Shown: piece after piece, positions 12,797 to 25,600 of the stretch
Numbering within the stretch: the stretch's first letter is position 1
Layout: every line of letters starts with the position of its first letter
The notes under the pieces: generated by a model
What the model was told of the DNA's origin: nothing
What the model saw: only the letters and a program-made list of their open reading frames with translations
Database searches by the model: none
Made by a program: the position numbers and the translations under genes
Source of the DNA: Aplysia californica
Lineage: Eukaryota; Mollusca; Gastropoda; Aplysiida; Aplysiidae
Reading direction: 5' to 3'
Assembly: GCF_000002075.1 (NCBI RefSeq)
Contig: NW_004797600.1
Span: 640,922-704,921 of the forward strand
Length of the DNA: 64,000 nt

Positions 12797-15700
12797 GAGA
12801 GAGAGAGAGTCCCTGAGCTCCTGCTATTTTGGTAACCAAACGGACTTGAAATTGGCGTTGAACCCGCAGCATACCTCTGCATTATTCAACACTGCGCCAA
12901 TGTGTGCCTGTTGTTTTCAGGTCTGCCAGTCGCTCTAGTGATGAGATCGAGATGTTGCGGCTGAGTGGAGAGCCCTCCGGCGAGGTGGTACAGACTCTGA
13001 CAGAGGGCAACCTCAATGACCTCTTACGCCTACAGAGCCTGGAGAAAGATTTCCGCGGGATCAAAGAGCAGAAGGTGTGTTCTTCTTCTTTCTTCTTCTC
13101 GATCGCTTCACTCTTGAAGTCAGGTGTTTGTCATAAATTGGGCCACCCTGCTGAGTTCATCTGTCGCAGAAGGTGTGTGAGTCAGCATTTTTTTTTGTGT
13201 ATTATTATAAGGGACGGGGGGAGGGGGGAGGGGGGGAGTCTCCCATTTAATGATTATTTCTGATACAATGAACTGAGGAGCAACATCTCAGGACAAAATA
13301 GCTTTAACTCACAGGGGACCAATCACGAGTTATCTCATAATGGCTTCCCATTGCCTGAGGACCAATCACGTGATGAGAATAAAAATGCGAAAAGTCGTCC
13401 AATATACTTTCCATGTTTATTGTCATATCCGGGTACTCCGGGTGACCCGAAGAAGAGTGACTCTCAACGAACAAGGGTCTTTTTACAGCAAATATAGGTA
13501 CAGTAACCAAGGTTGTATCATGGATGCTGAAAAAAAAATTTTTAATTCTCAAAAAGGGTGTATTTTTGACAAATCGTGGGAAAAAAGTATCCAACAAAGA
13601 GGATTTTTATTAAATGCACTGTGTTCAGAAAGGCTGGATCTGTAAGTGTGCCAAATTTTAGCTTTGTAACCCAACTACAAGACCACTAAATTTTCTTTTG
13701 AAAACCCTCCTAAAACCCTGGTCCCAAGGGGTTGGTGCCCGGAAAATAAGGCTAGTCCTGAGTGAGTTACTGAACCTACCCGAAGTGGGTGTTTGGTGTG
13801 CAGGATGCTAAATGTAGCGCAGTCTAGGACATGGGATCGGGTACATAAGGTTAAAGGTGGGGGGGGGGGTATTGGGGTGTTTTTGGGGAAGGGGGTTGTT
13901 ATGGTGTCCTCTGTTCTATCATTTTCTGTCATCTTGTGATTTTTTTTCTCATTGAGCCAACTTTAACATCATGCTTTTATGGTAGTTTTATTAAAGAAAC
14001 ATGTAGCTATGTGCTGGGACAGTTGGTCTCAATGGTGGTGCATTACTTCTATCTGTCCATCTGCTTCTGGGTTCTTGTCCTTATTTTGACTAACTGATCT
14101 TTCCTTCATCAGGTGGTTAGGGGGCACAACATGAGAGTTCTACATCTTGTATTTCTTTCAGTTATTTCTGTCTATCTTTTCTCCTCTTTTCATGAACTAG
14201 CTTACATAGTTGCGAGTGCCCTAAAACTCTTTCCAAAACAATTCCATGAACTAAATGACTCTTATTGTATTCTTCACTCAAACGCAAACATTCTTTTTCT
14301 GTCACTTTTGCTGCCTCCCAGGTCTAACGTGTCCCATGTTGTCATCGTCGTCACCGACGGCCGTTCTGAGAACTCGACGGAAACTAAGGCTCAGGCCAAC
14401 GTTCTCAAAGACTCAGGGGTCTTAATGTTTGCTATAGGTCAGTATTTGCTTACAGCTGATGCAGATTTTTGTGTTTGCTGTGGACATTGTTTTGCTTATA
14501 CCAGTTACAGATTGTTGAGTTTGTTATAGGTCAGTATTGTGCTTAAAGCAGTTGCTGATTTTTGTGTTTGCTATAGGTCCGTATTGTGCTTAAAGCAGTT
14601 GCTGATTGTTGTGTTTGCTATAGGCCAGTGTTTGCTTATCGCCAATGGTGGTTTTGTGTTTGTAACATGTCTGTGTTTGCTTATAGTTGTGGCACACTTT
14701 TGTGTTTGCTAAAGGTCAGCCTTAAGTTTACAGCAGTCCACTTTCTCTCTAAATTTTGCCGGATCTGCCCAATGGCGACGACTTTTTTGTCCAATTTCCC
14801 CACAAAATTAGCCCTGCCGTGGCACCCCCCGGTATATTGTCACCGCAATCCAAGGTTTGGGTTACTGTAGGACTCAACGTTTTGGCTTCAGCTTGTCTCA
14901 AACACTACCCTAGAATTACACGTTCTATTTGCTCAGTACCTAGTGTTCAGAAATTTGACGCTAAATATTTAGAGCTGTACAACATGTCAAGCTTTTTCGA
15001 ATGCAATTCTTTAAATATCTAGATAACGACTCCGAATATTCTAACGATTTGGATTGAAAAGATAGAACATTAAAATTTGGTTTCGATCTCATGGTCTTGG
15101 TAACTCAAAACAGCTAACAATGTCAGATAGATCTTTGTAATTCTAAGGTAGCGCAATGTTACGACGAGAACGTGACAAACCCATTACGTTTATGTTCACC
15201 AGATAGATGAGCCTTACAGATGAAGTCCTATCCGGTACTATTAAGGAAAAGTAAACGTCTCCTCAGCTCAGAACTGTTCGTGAAAATATATTTGTATAAT
15301 ATATTATATTGTATTGACATGCAGAAGCCCACCCAGCTGTGATAGAATTTGACAACAGTGGTAGAACAAGACCGTGCTTAAAAGAACTGAATTGTGTTCT
15401 TTCGGACTAATGCCATTTCCAATCAATTATTTCCATCTCCAGGAGTGGGCCCTTATGTAGACGATCAGGAGTTGGAGGCCATCGCCTCTGAACCATCCGA
15501 AAATTTCATATTCACGATAGCCGATTATGACACACTCACGTCCATCAAAAACACCCTCGCTCTCCGCGTTTGTGACGTAGGCATCCCAGGTAACCAGACG
15601 GAGATAGACGCTGAGTAGAGGGAACAGATTGGTGTGAAGCTGATTACCACGACAAGTTAAAGAGGTTTATTTCCCCGAGACACGGACAGCACTAATGGTT

Positions 15701-16543
15701 AATATGATAATATCAGCCAGAAAGAATCGACCTGTCTATAAATAATACGAAAAACTTCACTCGGCCTCGCACAAGTTGGCTAAAATATCTTTTGTTTGAA
15801 TGCTTTACAAATGTTTGAGTAAGAGTTTTACAGCTCCTGCAACATAATTATTATATAAGTATATAAGTACGGGAGATAAGAGGTATTCCTAGAGAGTAAC
15901 ATACGAAGGAGGATAGATAATGACGACATATGTTTGACAGGGAAGAAGGAGCAAACCATACCAGAGAACCCATGTTTGATTGTTTGCATCCTGTTTTAGA
16001 GTTAATATTTTAAAAGTCCTCATAAATGTACATGCACATGGAATTTAGTATTTTATCTTTTATCGCCAAAAGTCAAAACAATAATTTTACATCGTCTTCA
16101 GTGCTCCCTGCTTACTTAAAAATGTGAATATTCTGAGTATTTACTGTTACCGCTCGAGTTTCCCCCACACCCCAAATCCAGCCTTCGCCTGCACCCCCGC
16201 CCTTCAACAACAACAACAGCAACAACAACAACAACGACAACAACAACAACAATAACAACAATGACAACAACAACAACAACAACAACAACAATAATAACAA
16301 CGACAACAACAACAACAACAACAACAACATTAATAACAACGACAACAACAACAACAACAACAACAGACTTGATTTCCTATTATTTATATTGTTGTACATA
16401 TTATGGGGGAGGAGATGAACATAAATGTTTTTTCAATGTCAATTTCTTGTGTGTCGTGGATTTGTTGAGGTGGAGAGGAACAATTATGAACATGATCATG
16501 ATCATCATCATGATCTGATCATCATCATTATCATCATTTTCTG

Positions 16544-16617
<74 letters not shown>

Positions 16618-16620
16618 TAT

Positions 16621-16659
<39 letters not shown>

Positions 16660-19600
16660 TCCAATAATCAAGAGGGAAATAAGAGACCCACCATGTAGAG
16701 CTAGGTACCAGCGCGTGGAAGGTGTGTATTCTGGGTACTCCTAAAAGCGGGAACAAAAATCTATCACATGTCGCTGGGACCAGGTTGAGCTAGCGAGACT
16801 GCGGTCGGACCATCATTGGAGCTTAAGATGGCATTAGAACTTTGTAAATGAAGAGCTCAGCCCATGTTGCCGAAGATGGGGCCATGGAAAGGAGGATGTC
16901 AAACATGTTTGAATGTCCAGGAACAATGGCAATTCGAATGGGGTTATTTGGACGCGCGGAGGTGCCGCTAAGCATATTGACAATGGAGCCGAAAAAGAGC
17001 CTCGCTCTCGCTGGAAGATTTCTTTGTGGGGTCCGCCAGGCCCATTAAGGAAACAAAAAAAAAATCATCATCATCATTGTTGACCCCCCCAAAAAATTGC
17101 CCCCCCCCACCCCCAAATTTAAAAAAAATAAATAAAAAAATGATGGAGACTGCAGAATTTAAACAATTGTAATACTGAAAAAGTTCATCGTTTTGCTGCT
17201 GAGCGCTTCGTCAGGAACGTGAAAAGGGATTAATGACTACACTATGGAAACAAAAGTATGCGCACACTTCATCATGATGCTTAATTAATGGTGTGTACGA
17301 GAAAAACATATCAGAAAGGCTAAAGAAAAGGGAAAGCTATGGTTAGTAGTGATATTAATATGTGTATACTCACTGTCATATCATATTTATAGAATTGTTA
17401 TTGCACGGGTAGACTCAAGAGTGTGAGTCAGTGAGTGAGGTCAACAGTAAAATGTCGATGTAGCAACGGGCACATAGTGAAGGAAAAAAGCCAGAGAGAA
17501 GCAGCACAGGCAGAGAAAAGAAGTAGAACCCACTATGGTCCCCTCCAATCACCATTACCTAAAACAAAACAAACAAAGACTGAAATTTTAAAAGATCTGA
17601 TGGTTTCATGAGCCATGTCCCAAATACGCTCTTCTCATAACTCCAGATTTACTTTTTTGTACTTCTTGTCAAGGCCTCAAGTCTACCCTTTCTGTACTAA
17701 AAGTAAGCCAAAAAACCAATTCTCCAGACCTCTATGAAAAACAGACTTGCACAAGTATTTTCAGCGTGAATGGAATGTTTGCAAGTTATTCATGGAATCA
17801 TTTATTGGATTACTTGACAGGTCTGCTGACCCCGAAGTTATGTCATGCTGGATAATGATAATAGTAGTAATAATACATGACTTTCATATAGTGCATTTCC
17901 ATAATTTTCAATACTCAAAGCGCTTTACAAGACATATTAATAGCCTATAACGGCAGCTTTCACGCACATGGGCATAACAAAGCACACGAATATGCATATC
18001 AATGTTTGGGTACATGAATACAGGAATATAGACAAGAACAAATGTGTATAGAAACAATTCATGTAAATAGTTTAAGAAGTATGGATCAAATAAAAACACG
18101 GTAAGCAATTCCAACAGGGTAAAGCGGGGGGCGACCACCCCCAATCCAGTGCGTCACTGATGGTGGAATTTTGGAACGCTTCCACACATGGGGGTTTGCT
18201 GCGAACACCCAATAAGCAACAGTCAACCAACTCAGAGGGCGAGGGGGGGTAGTTTTGGTGGTTCTGTTGCTCTTGTTAGATACCGCATCGTGTCCAACGA
18301 AATGGTCATCGGGCGAATTGAGGCCCCCATAAATAGCATTTTATCTTCAGCTGAGAGTCAAATATGGAGGATACCTGGCGTATGAGAGATCTATTTCTCT
18401 AAAAGCAAAGGGCAGATGAGGATATTTTTAAAAAATCCGAAATGGCCACCTGGCACCAGTGCATTGCCCCCTTCAGCAACTACTGAATGTTATGAGGATA
18501 TTACTCTGGAGGTTGACGATGTTATTGAAAGGGAAAACAGACGATGTAACCCTGTAAATATGTTGAAAGAGGGGAGCAGTTCATATGGAACTATTATGAT
18601 GGTCAACAGCCCGAGGAGCTCCACTCTGAATGAAAACAAATAAACACCTGAAAATGGGCAACTGGAACGTTAGAATCAAGCTCCAAACAACAAAATTGGC
18701 CCAAATTACAAAAGAAACGGGTAAATACCATCTAAATATACTAAACCTGACTGAAACACGCTGGCTATGCCATGGGAAAATTATATTTCTTAAAATGGAA
18801 AACAAAACACGACTGTATTCAGGACAAACTATATGCGACAACGCGGAATAGGTATCCTATTAAATAAAGCAGCACTCAAAGACCTTATTAAAAGGGGATC
18901 AGCAGACCATTGAATTGAGAACAGGATTCCAAACAAGACATTTCAAAATTACAATTATACAGTGTTATGCATCGAAGAAGAAGCAAAAGGCAAATTCAAC
19001 AACGGTCTTAAAAGCCTATCAACGAAAGCTCCTCAGCATGTCATACTTTGTGTGATAGGTGACATGAATACAAAAGTAGGAGAAACAAAGGAAGGAATAG
19101 AAGGTACAATGGGCCATCATGGAGATGGCAATATAAATAACTATGTAGAGAGATTGATTAAGGTGTGAAAGCTAAACAGTCTTGTTATAGGTGTATCATT
19201 AAATCCACACAGTTATCCATTAACTTACTTGGTGTTTTCCAGATGGAATTACTAAAATAAAATAGACGATTTGTCCATTAGGAAGAAATTCAGAACCTCT
19301 TTAATTGATGTCTACACGTAGAGGGGGGCAGATGTGGGGTTGGATTATTTCTTCTGCATAGCAACAATCAAAATGGAATTAAAAAGACAGGTGGTAACAG
19401 TAACCAATAAAATAAAATTAAAAAACAAAACACTTTGATTCATCAAAACTTAGAAAACCAGACGTTGCTACAAAATTTAAAATAAAATCTAATCTAACAA
19501 GTATGAAGGTATACTACCAATTTATGGAGATTGGGATGATTGTGGACTTTAAAAAAGCCTTTGACATCATAGACCTAAAGGTCAGATGGACAATTTTCAT

Positions 19601-22600
19601 AATTTATAGCATCCAAACAAAATTATTAACGGTATAAATTTATTATATACCAAAGTAAGCTGCTGTTTCCTTGTTGAAAGAGAACTAATTAAACTTTTAA
19701 AAGTTAATATTGAAGTTAGACAAGGCTGTATATTATCTCCTGTACTTTTTGAAATTGTAATCGACTTTGAGAGAGAGAGAGAGCAAAGGCATTGAACAGG
19801 CTCTGGATGGACAAATGGCAAATATTTGGGAGATTTAGATTTTGTGGGTGACATTTGCATATGAAAACCACAGTACATGAAATGCAATTAAACACAAATG
19901 AATAAGCAAGAGCGGCAGAAAAAGGGGGTCTTCTTATCGATGTGTCCAAAACAGAAGTGCTGTGATTATCACCAGAAACTATTCCTATCCCTCTTTATGG
20001 AGAACCTCTTGCAGAAATGAGTAAATTCAAGTACCTTAGCAGCTTTATCTCCAAAACTGCAGACTGCATTGGCGGCGTCCACTGAAGACTTAAAAATGCA
20101 TGGATCGATTTTTTAAAAAGATGATTCCATTTGGTCAAAATTAAGAATATATAGCAGCAATGCTCTGGCTCCCCTGACGCATGATTTAGAGATATAGAAA
20201 ACAAACAAAACAGTTCAACAAACTTTAGAAAAAAAGCTTAAACACAAATCAATGTTTACAAAGCATTTTATTAATAGAATGGAATGAATTTATTACAAGT
20301 AGTGTGGACAGTTGGAAAGAGCTGGAATTGAAGATATCAACAAAAAAAAAAAAAAAAAAAGGAGAAGATGGAGATATTTAGGACATGTTTTAAAAAAAGT
20401 CGAAAACACGATTGCACTATCAGACATGATATCGTCGGTCGCCTGATGAAATCGTGAATTCCACACGAAGCAAATTTTACAGGAGAGAGAAAAACTGATT
20501 TTTTCCGTCATTTGGCGTCCAATATATAACCTAAATGGATAAATCTAATCATTTACCATTTAGAAATAATACTGTAGTACATTTTTTGCCGTAGATGGTC
20601 ATTTTTTTCGAAAAAGTGTGGGATTCACGATTTTCATATTCGAATCCCGCCTTGTGCGGTCGTGAATTCCACACAGGTGTGGAATTCACGATTTCATCAG
20701 CAGGCTTTTTGGAACGCGGTGTTGTATTCACGGCACAGAATTCTACACTTATAGAACGGGAACTGTACCACGTGACCTGTGAGGAATTGAAGACCGAAAA
20801 CAATGGCGTCGTGAGGGCACTATTTATCGTTTTCGGAAGTAACCCTATAGCTTTTAAAGCAAGAGCGGCTTTTACAAACGAGTGAAAAGTGGAACATTTA
20901 CTGTCCAGTTTGTNNNNNNNNNNNNNNNNNNNNNNNNNNNNNNNNNNNNNNNNNNNNNNNNNNNNNNNNNNNNNNNNNNNNNNNNNNNNNNNNNNNNNNN
21001 NNNNNNNNNNNNNTACAGACGCACATACACAAATATCATACCCATTTCCCCTCGGTCCCCAACCCCCACCTCTGCCACCCTGTCTTGCCATTGCTGTTAT
21101 GTCTCGCTAAACTGACATTTTCCTCTGCTAGGACTACTTAGAAGAACTGGTGCGACTTCGGGACAGACAGCTGGCAGAGGCAAACCTGCGCTTGGAAAAC
21201 ATGCGAATAGCCCAGCACGGGCGTGAGCAGGATGTGGAGAAGGAGTACAAGCTCATGAATGTTTGCATGTTGGAGCTGCAAGAAGAATTGTGAGTGCTTT
21301 CAAAACTTAAAAAGCAAAATATTTATAGAGTAGAAGTTTAGATAAGGTCTAGTTGCCCTTCAATAAGTTAAAATTGTTTTTCACTTTCAGCATCATGCAT
21401 TGTGTTGGCCCTTAAAGACCCTGGTCACCCCTGAGGCGGTGCTACTGACTGAAGTGTCTTTAGGCAATTCCCAAAGGGGGGACATTAGTATGTTCTTATG
21501 CACGATAAAATTATAAACGGGCTAATTCATCTATGTCATGCTCATAACTGTACCTGAACTGAAACAGGGAACTGCTGCTTTTTCTTTACTAATCCTTACT
21601 GTCATCATTTTTCCTCTACTTCTTTTGTGTGTTTGTCACACTCTTGTGACCCACTATTTTGGAGATGCCTTGATAGTCGAAGCAGACTTTGTGCTGTTGA
21701 AGCTAGAGATGTGAGCAGAGTAAGCCTGATTCCCTTTAAGGCAAGGACTTCTCTTTTGACATCCACCCCTTAGCGCTTATATGACCTTATGCACTTGCAA
21801 GCACCGTAAAGTAAAAAAAAACCTACTAAAACAAAACAAACAAAGAGACCCTGGGTGTGCTGAGGAGGCCAAGTAAGTTCCGAATGGAGATCTGAACTAA
21901 ACCTGTATGAATATTTTTTAAATATCACTTTTATTGATCGATGGGCAGGGGGGGAGGGAGGTTGATAACGGCATAAATTGCATTGTTCTTGGCATTCCTC
22001 TGACCCTGGGACTCCATTGTAGTACCTTTCTAGTTATACTTATCATCCTCGTTATAATTGTGTGGCTCAGTCTGATTCATCACTGTGGGTGGTTGGTGGG
22101 TGCTCTGGTGTGGTTTGCTCCTGCTTTGCTATCGAACATCTATCGTCTTTATCTCCCCTCTTTTTTTTTTTTTTTTTTGTATTTGTTACTCTCTTGTAAC
22201 ACCTCTAATCTTCGGCACCTCAATGACCTTATTGTGTTGCAAGGTCCGTAAAACTCTTACTAAAACTAAAACTGATTTACCATCGTCTTTTCTGAGTTAC
22301 TTCCTTTTTCGCCTTTCTTTTGTTTGCCCACTCGACTCCTGCAGCTCCTCTCTTGTGACAAAGTTAAGAAGGCTCGATACTTACGGGACTTCATTTTTAA
22401 CTAGAGACAAATTGAAACAACTTTTGTCACAGGCAGTAAGTAGGCCTATATAAGATAAAAGATTCGTTTTCAACTGTTGACACACACAATTACATAAGCC
22501 GTTGCCATGGAAACAGCGCCCATCTTGAAAATTGGATAGAAAGTCGTGGGTATTTTTTTGTTCTCCACCATTTCTACAGCTTTTAACTTTTTAAAATTCT

Positions 22601-25600
22601 GTAACTTGCAAAATTTTACAAATAAGTAGGTGCTTGCAGCTGGCTATTTTGATTTTTGATACTATACTTTAAAAGTATCCAAAATTGTTCTCACAGTTGG
22701 GTATATGGAATTTGATCTTTACAAAATATTTCTTGCATGAAAAACAATTTGTAAAAAAAGTTGTAAAGCAAATTGTAAAAAAAACTGACCTGCCCACTAC
22801 AAGTACAAACCATTTCTCTAACAACTTGCCAATTTTCAAGTCTCTATGTTTGAAAAAAAGTGCGTTTTGAGAAAAACAAGGTTAAACATTGAACATGTTT
22901 AGTACACAAAGTAGAACCCAATAAAATTGATTTCTGTTAATGTTAATCGTTCAGCGATTAGTGTCAATATAATGTAGACTGAATGAGGGATCGGAAAATA
23001 CCAAAAGTAAAAGGTGCTCAGAGTGAGTGAAAACCAGTCCCCGAGGCCCTAGACCCGACCTGCGAGCCCCTAAAACCATATCTGGCTAGGCCTTAATTTG
23101 TTTTATCAATAGCCTTTGTAAATTTCCTGGTCTCTGCTCTATACGGCAGAACAGATTTTACAATGATTTGTGTCAAGTTGAGTTCTAAACTCATACTTTA
23201 ACAAACAAAAAATTTATTATTGGTGGTCGGCATGCACTGGTGTAATTTGCTCCTTCTTTCCCATCAAATATGTATTGTCCCTTCCTCATCTCCTTCTTTT
23301 CTTTGTATTTTACTCTCTAGTAACACCTCTGGGGGCTCTCGTGGCCTAGAGGTTAATGTGTTCACCTCTCATTCAAAGGTCCCGGGTTCGAATCCGGGTA
23401 GAGGCTGAAAAATTGTCTTTTCTAAAATTGTCTCCTTTCACCTCATTTCCTGCTCTCTATCAATGTTCTGTCGTCTGCTTTCGTCTCCACTTTCTGCCCC
23501 CACCCCCTCACCTCCTTTACCCCTTCCTCTGGGCTTCTGACTCTTTCTGCAGCCTTTCTACTGCTACTCCTTGGCTCCTTCTTACTGCTGTCTTTCAGCC
23601 ACACCCCTGACCTTCTGGTAGGAGGTTTAATGTGTCCCGCGGGCTCATATGATTTTATGCAGTTGCAAGCGCCATGAAACATGAAACACTTACCAAAATT
23701 TTAAAAATAAAAAAGTAACACCACTAATCTTTAGCACTTATGTGACCTATTTGTGTTGAAAATGCTGCGAAACTCTTCGTACTAAATTTAGAAACTACAC
23801 TGAATTGTTTCATCGTCAGATCCAAGTTTCAACAGCAGAACAACCCCTCTAATCCTTGGCACTAATGTGACCTATTTGTGTTGCGAGTTCCATAAAACTC
23901 TTACAAAAACTAATAACAAAACTAAAATCTTGTGATGGTCAGGTCCAAGTTACGACAGCAGAACAACAGTCTGAAGCTAGAGGTGGCTGGGCTGAGGCAG
24001 TACAAGGAACGCCTGGAGATGAAGGAGGTTCCTCTCATGGACATGGCCGGGCCTGAGAACATGCAGATGGAACACCTCCCAGAAAGGTGGTTGTTGTTAT
24101 TGTTATTGTTCTTGTTATGTAAGCTGGGTAGTGGCACTCATATGACCTTATACTTATGCAGTTGTGAGCGCCGTAAAACCTCTACTAAAACAAACAAACA
24201 AGCAGGGTAGATATGGGATGCCCGTTAGTCTAGATGCAGGGTGCTTGTGTCGCACGAAAGTATCCAGTTAAATCCCGAGTTTGTAATGAGTTTTTGTTAA
24301 TTATTTTGAGTTTTTTTGGAGGGGGGGTTTTTGCTGCTTTTTTTTTTTTTTTGGCCTGAGTTTTTCTCACACTTTTAAAATTCTATGGTAGATGGGACTG
24401 CATATGATACCTTGTCTTACTATCTTTTTAAATGTTTTTTTTTTAAACGTAGATCTAGGTTTTTTTTCAGATAAGCGTGAAAAACTGAAGAGGCTCTGTG
24501 TGCTTGTTGCGCTTTTAAAGACTTTTTGGCAGTTTGAGAATTGAAAGTTAATGAAGAGTAGGCTAAGTAGTCTAGCTGAAGCAAAATGCAAAAGCAATCC
24601 GAATGAAAAACTGATGAAACTGGTGGATGCGAATAATTTGGACCACTTTCAGAAACGGATATGGTTGCCTGAAAAACAATGAACCTTACTGTCTTGAAAG
24701 AAAAATAACTGTATGTGGTGCATATTGTAAGAGTGGCTGCTTTGATTCAGCATCTATATTGTGGTAGAAATGTCTTTAGAAAAGAAAAAAAAGAACAGGC
24801 ATACACTGTTAGGAAAGAAAAAAGTTGACAGGGTTCTGGTGCTGCTAGGATTGAAAACATGATCTACAGGTTTAGAGCTAGAGTCATAACCTTTTTTCTT
24901 TTTATGCACATCTTACAGTGGAACTCGGATTCAACGAAAGGAGATGAATTCCCCTTTTTATTTCATCTTCTTTAAAATCATTTTTCTCCCACAACAAACT
25001 TTATTCCTGGAAACAATCCATTGCACCTGCATCATGAACCATTATTCACTTACCCGATTGCATGCGACCAATCACCGGCCTTCTTTCATACCAACTCATG
25101 CGTGTGTCGCGGTCAGATGGGCGGCCTGCACACGTGTGACTGTGTGTCCGGGTGGGGGTGGGGGGGGGGGGGCACCTTCGGTTTGGGCGTGGAATTTGGC
25201 TAATGCAAACGCATCAGTTTTTTTTTCCCCTGGCAACTAATCATTATTATAATGATAAGCTAGTCTTGACGCAGATCTACGCAATGAATTGTGTGCTTGT
25301 CTATGGAATCAAAAGTTGCCGTTTGCTTGGCTCTTCCCAGCAACACACCTTTTTGCCAAACAATGAAGATAACATGGGCGTACATTTGAACGAATCGGTC
25401 TTTTTTGCACAGCTCATAATATGCAGGCATTTCAGGCACCACTTGTTACTTCTCTTTATACATTACTTGCTCAGTGCCTGTAATTATCTACACAAAACCT
25501 CATGTTTGCTATAACGAACTACGGTGACCCATGTTAATGCCCACGACCGGTAAAATGGTCTCCCTCCATTCTAAAATGAACTGACGTGACCCCTGGGTGG

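Larger units (their letters stand above)
13075..21131 (+). other. RUNDC3 intron 7 (about 8 kb plus a gap of unknown size)
   Basis: Contains the VWA gene fragment (14322-15618), MITE copy 14911-15145, two trinucleotide arrays, a LINE remnant, a palindromic TIR element and 100 N. Bases 15646-16200 and 16665-18600 show no feature I can name. Bases 16680-17050 look non-repetitive, but no open frame resembles a known protein. Confidence 0.7.

Noticed and set aside
13075-14321. Search for the first half of the VWA domain (MIDAS DxSxS)
   Set aside because: No frame on either strand shows it.
14438-14714. Regularly spaced repeat resembling a CRISPR array
   Set aside because: Units are contiguous and diverging, with no unique spacers; the setting is an animal intron.
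16112-16756. Poly-Leu, poly-Thr and poly-Asp frames
   Set aside because: Products of the CAA and CAT trinucleotide arrays.
20549-21115. Open frames across the N gap
   Set aside because: They consist largely of N-derived unknown residues.
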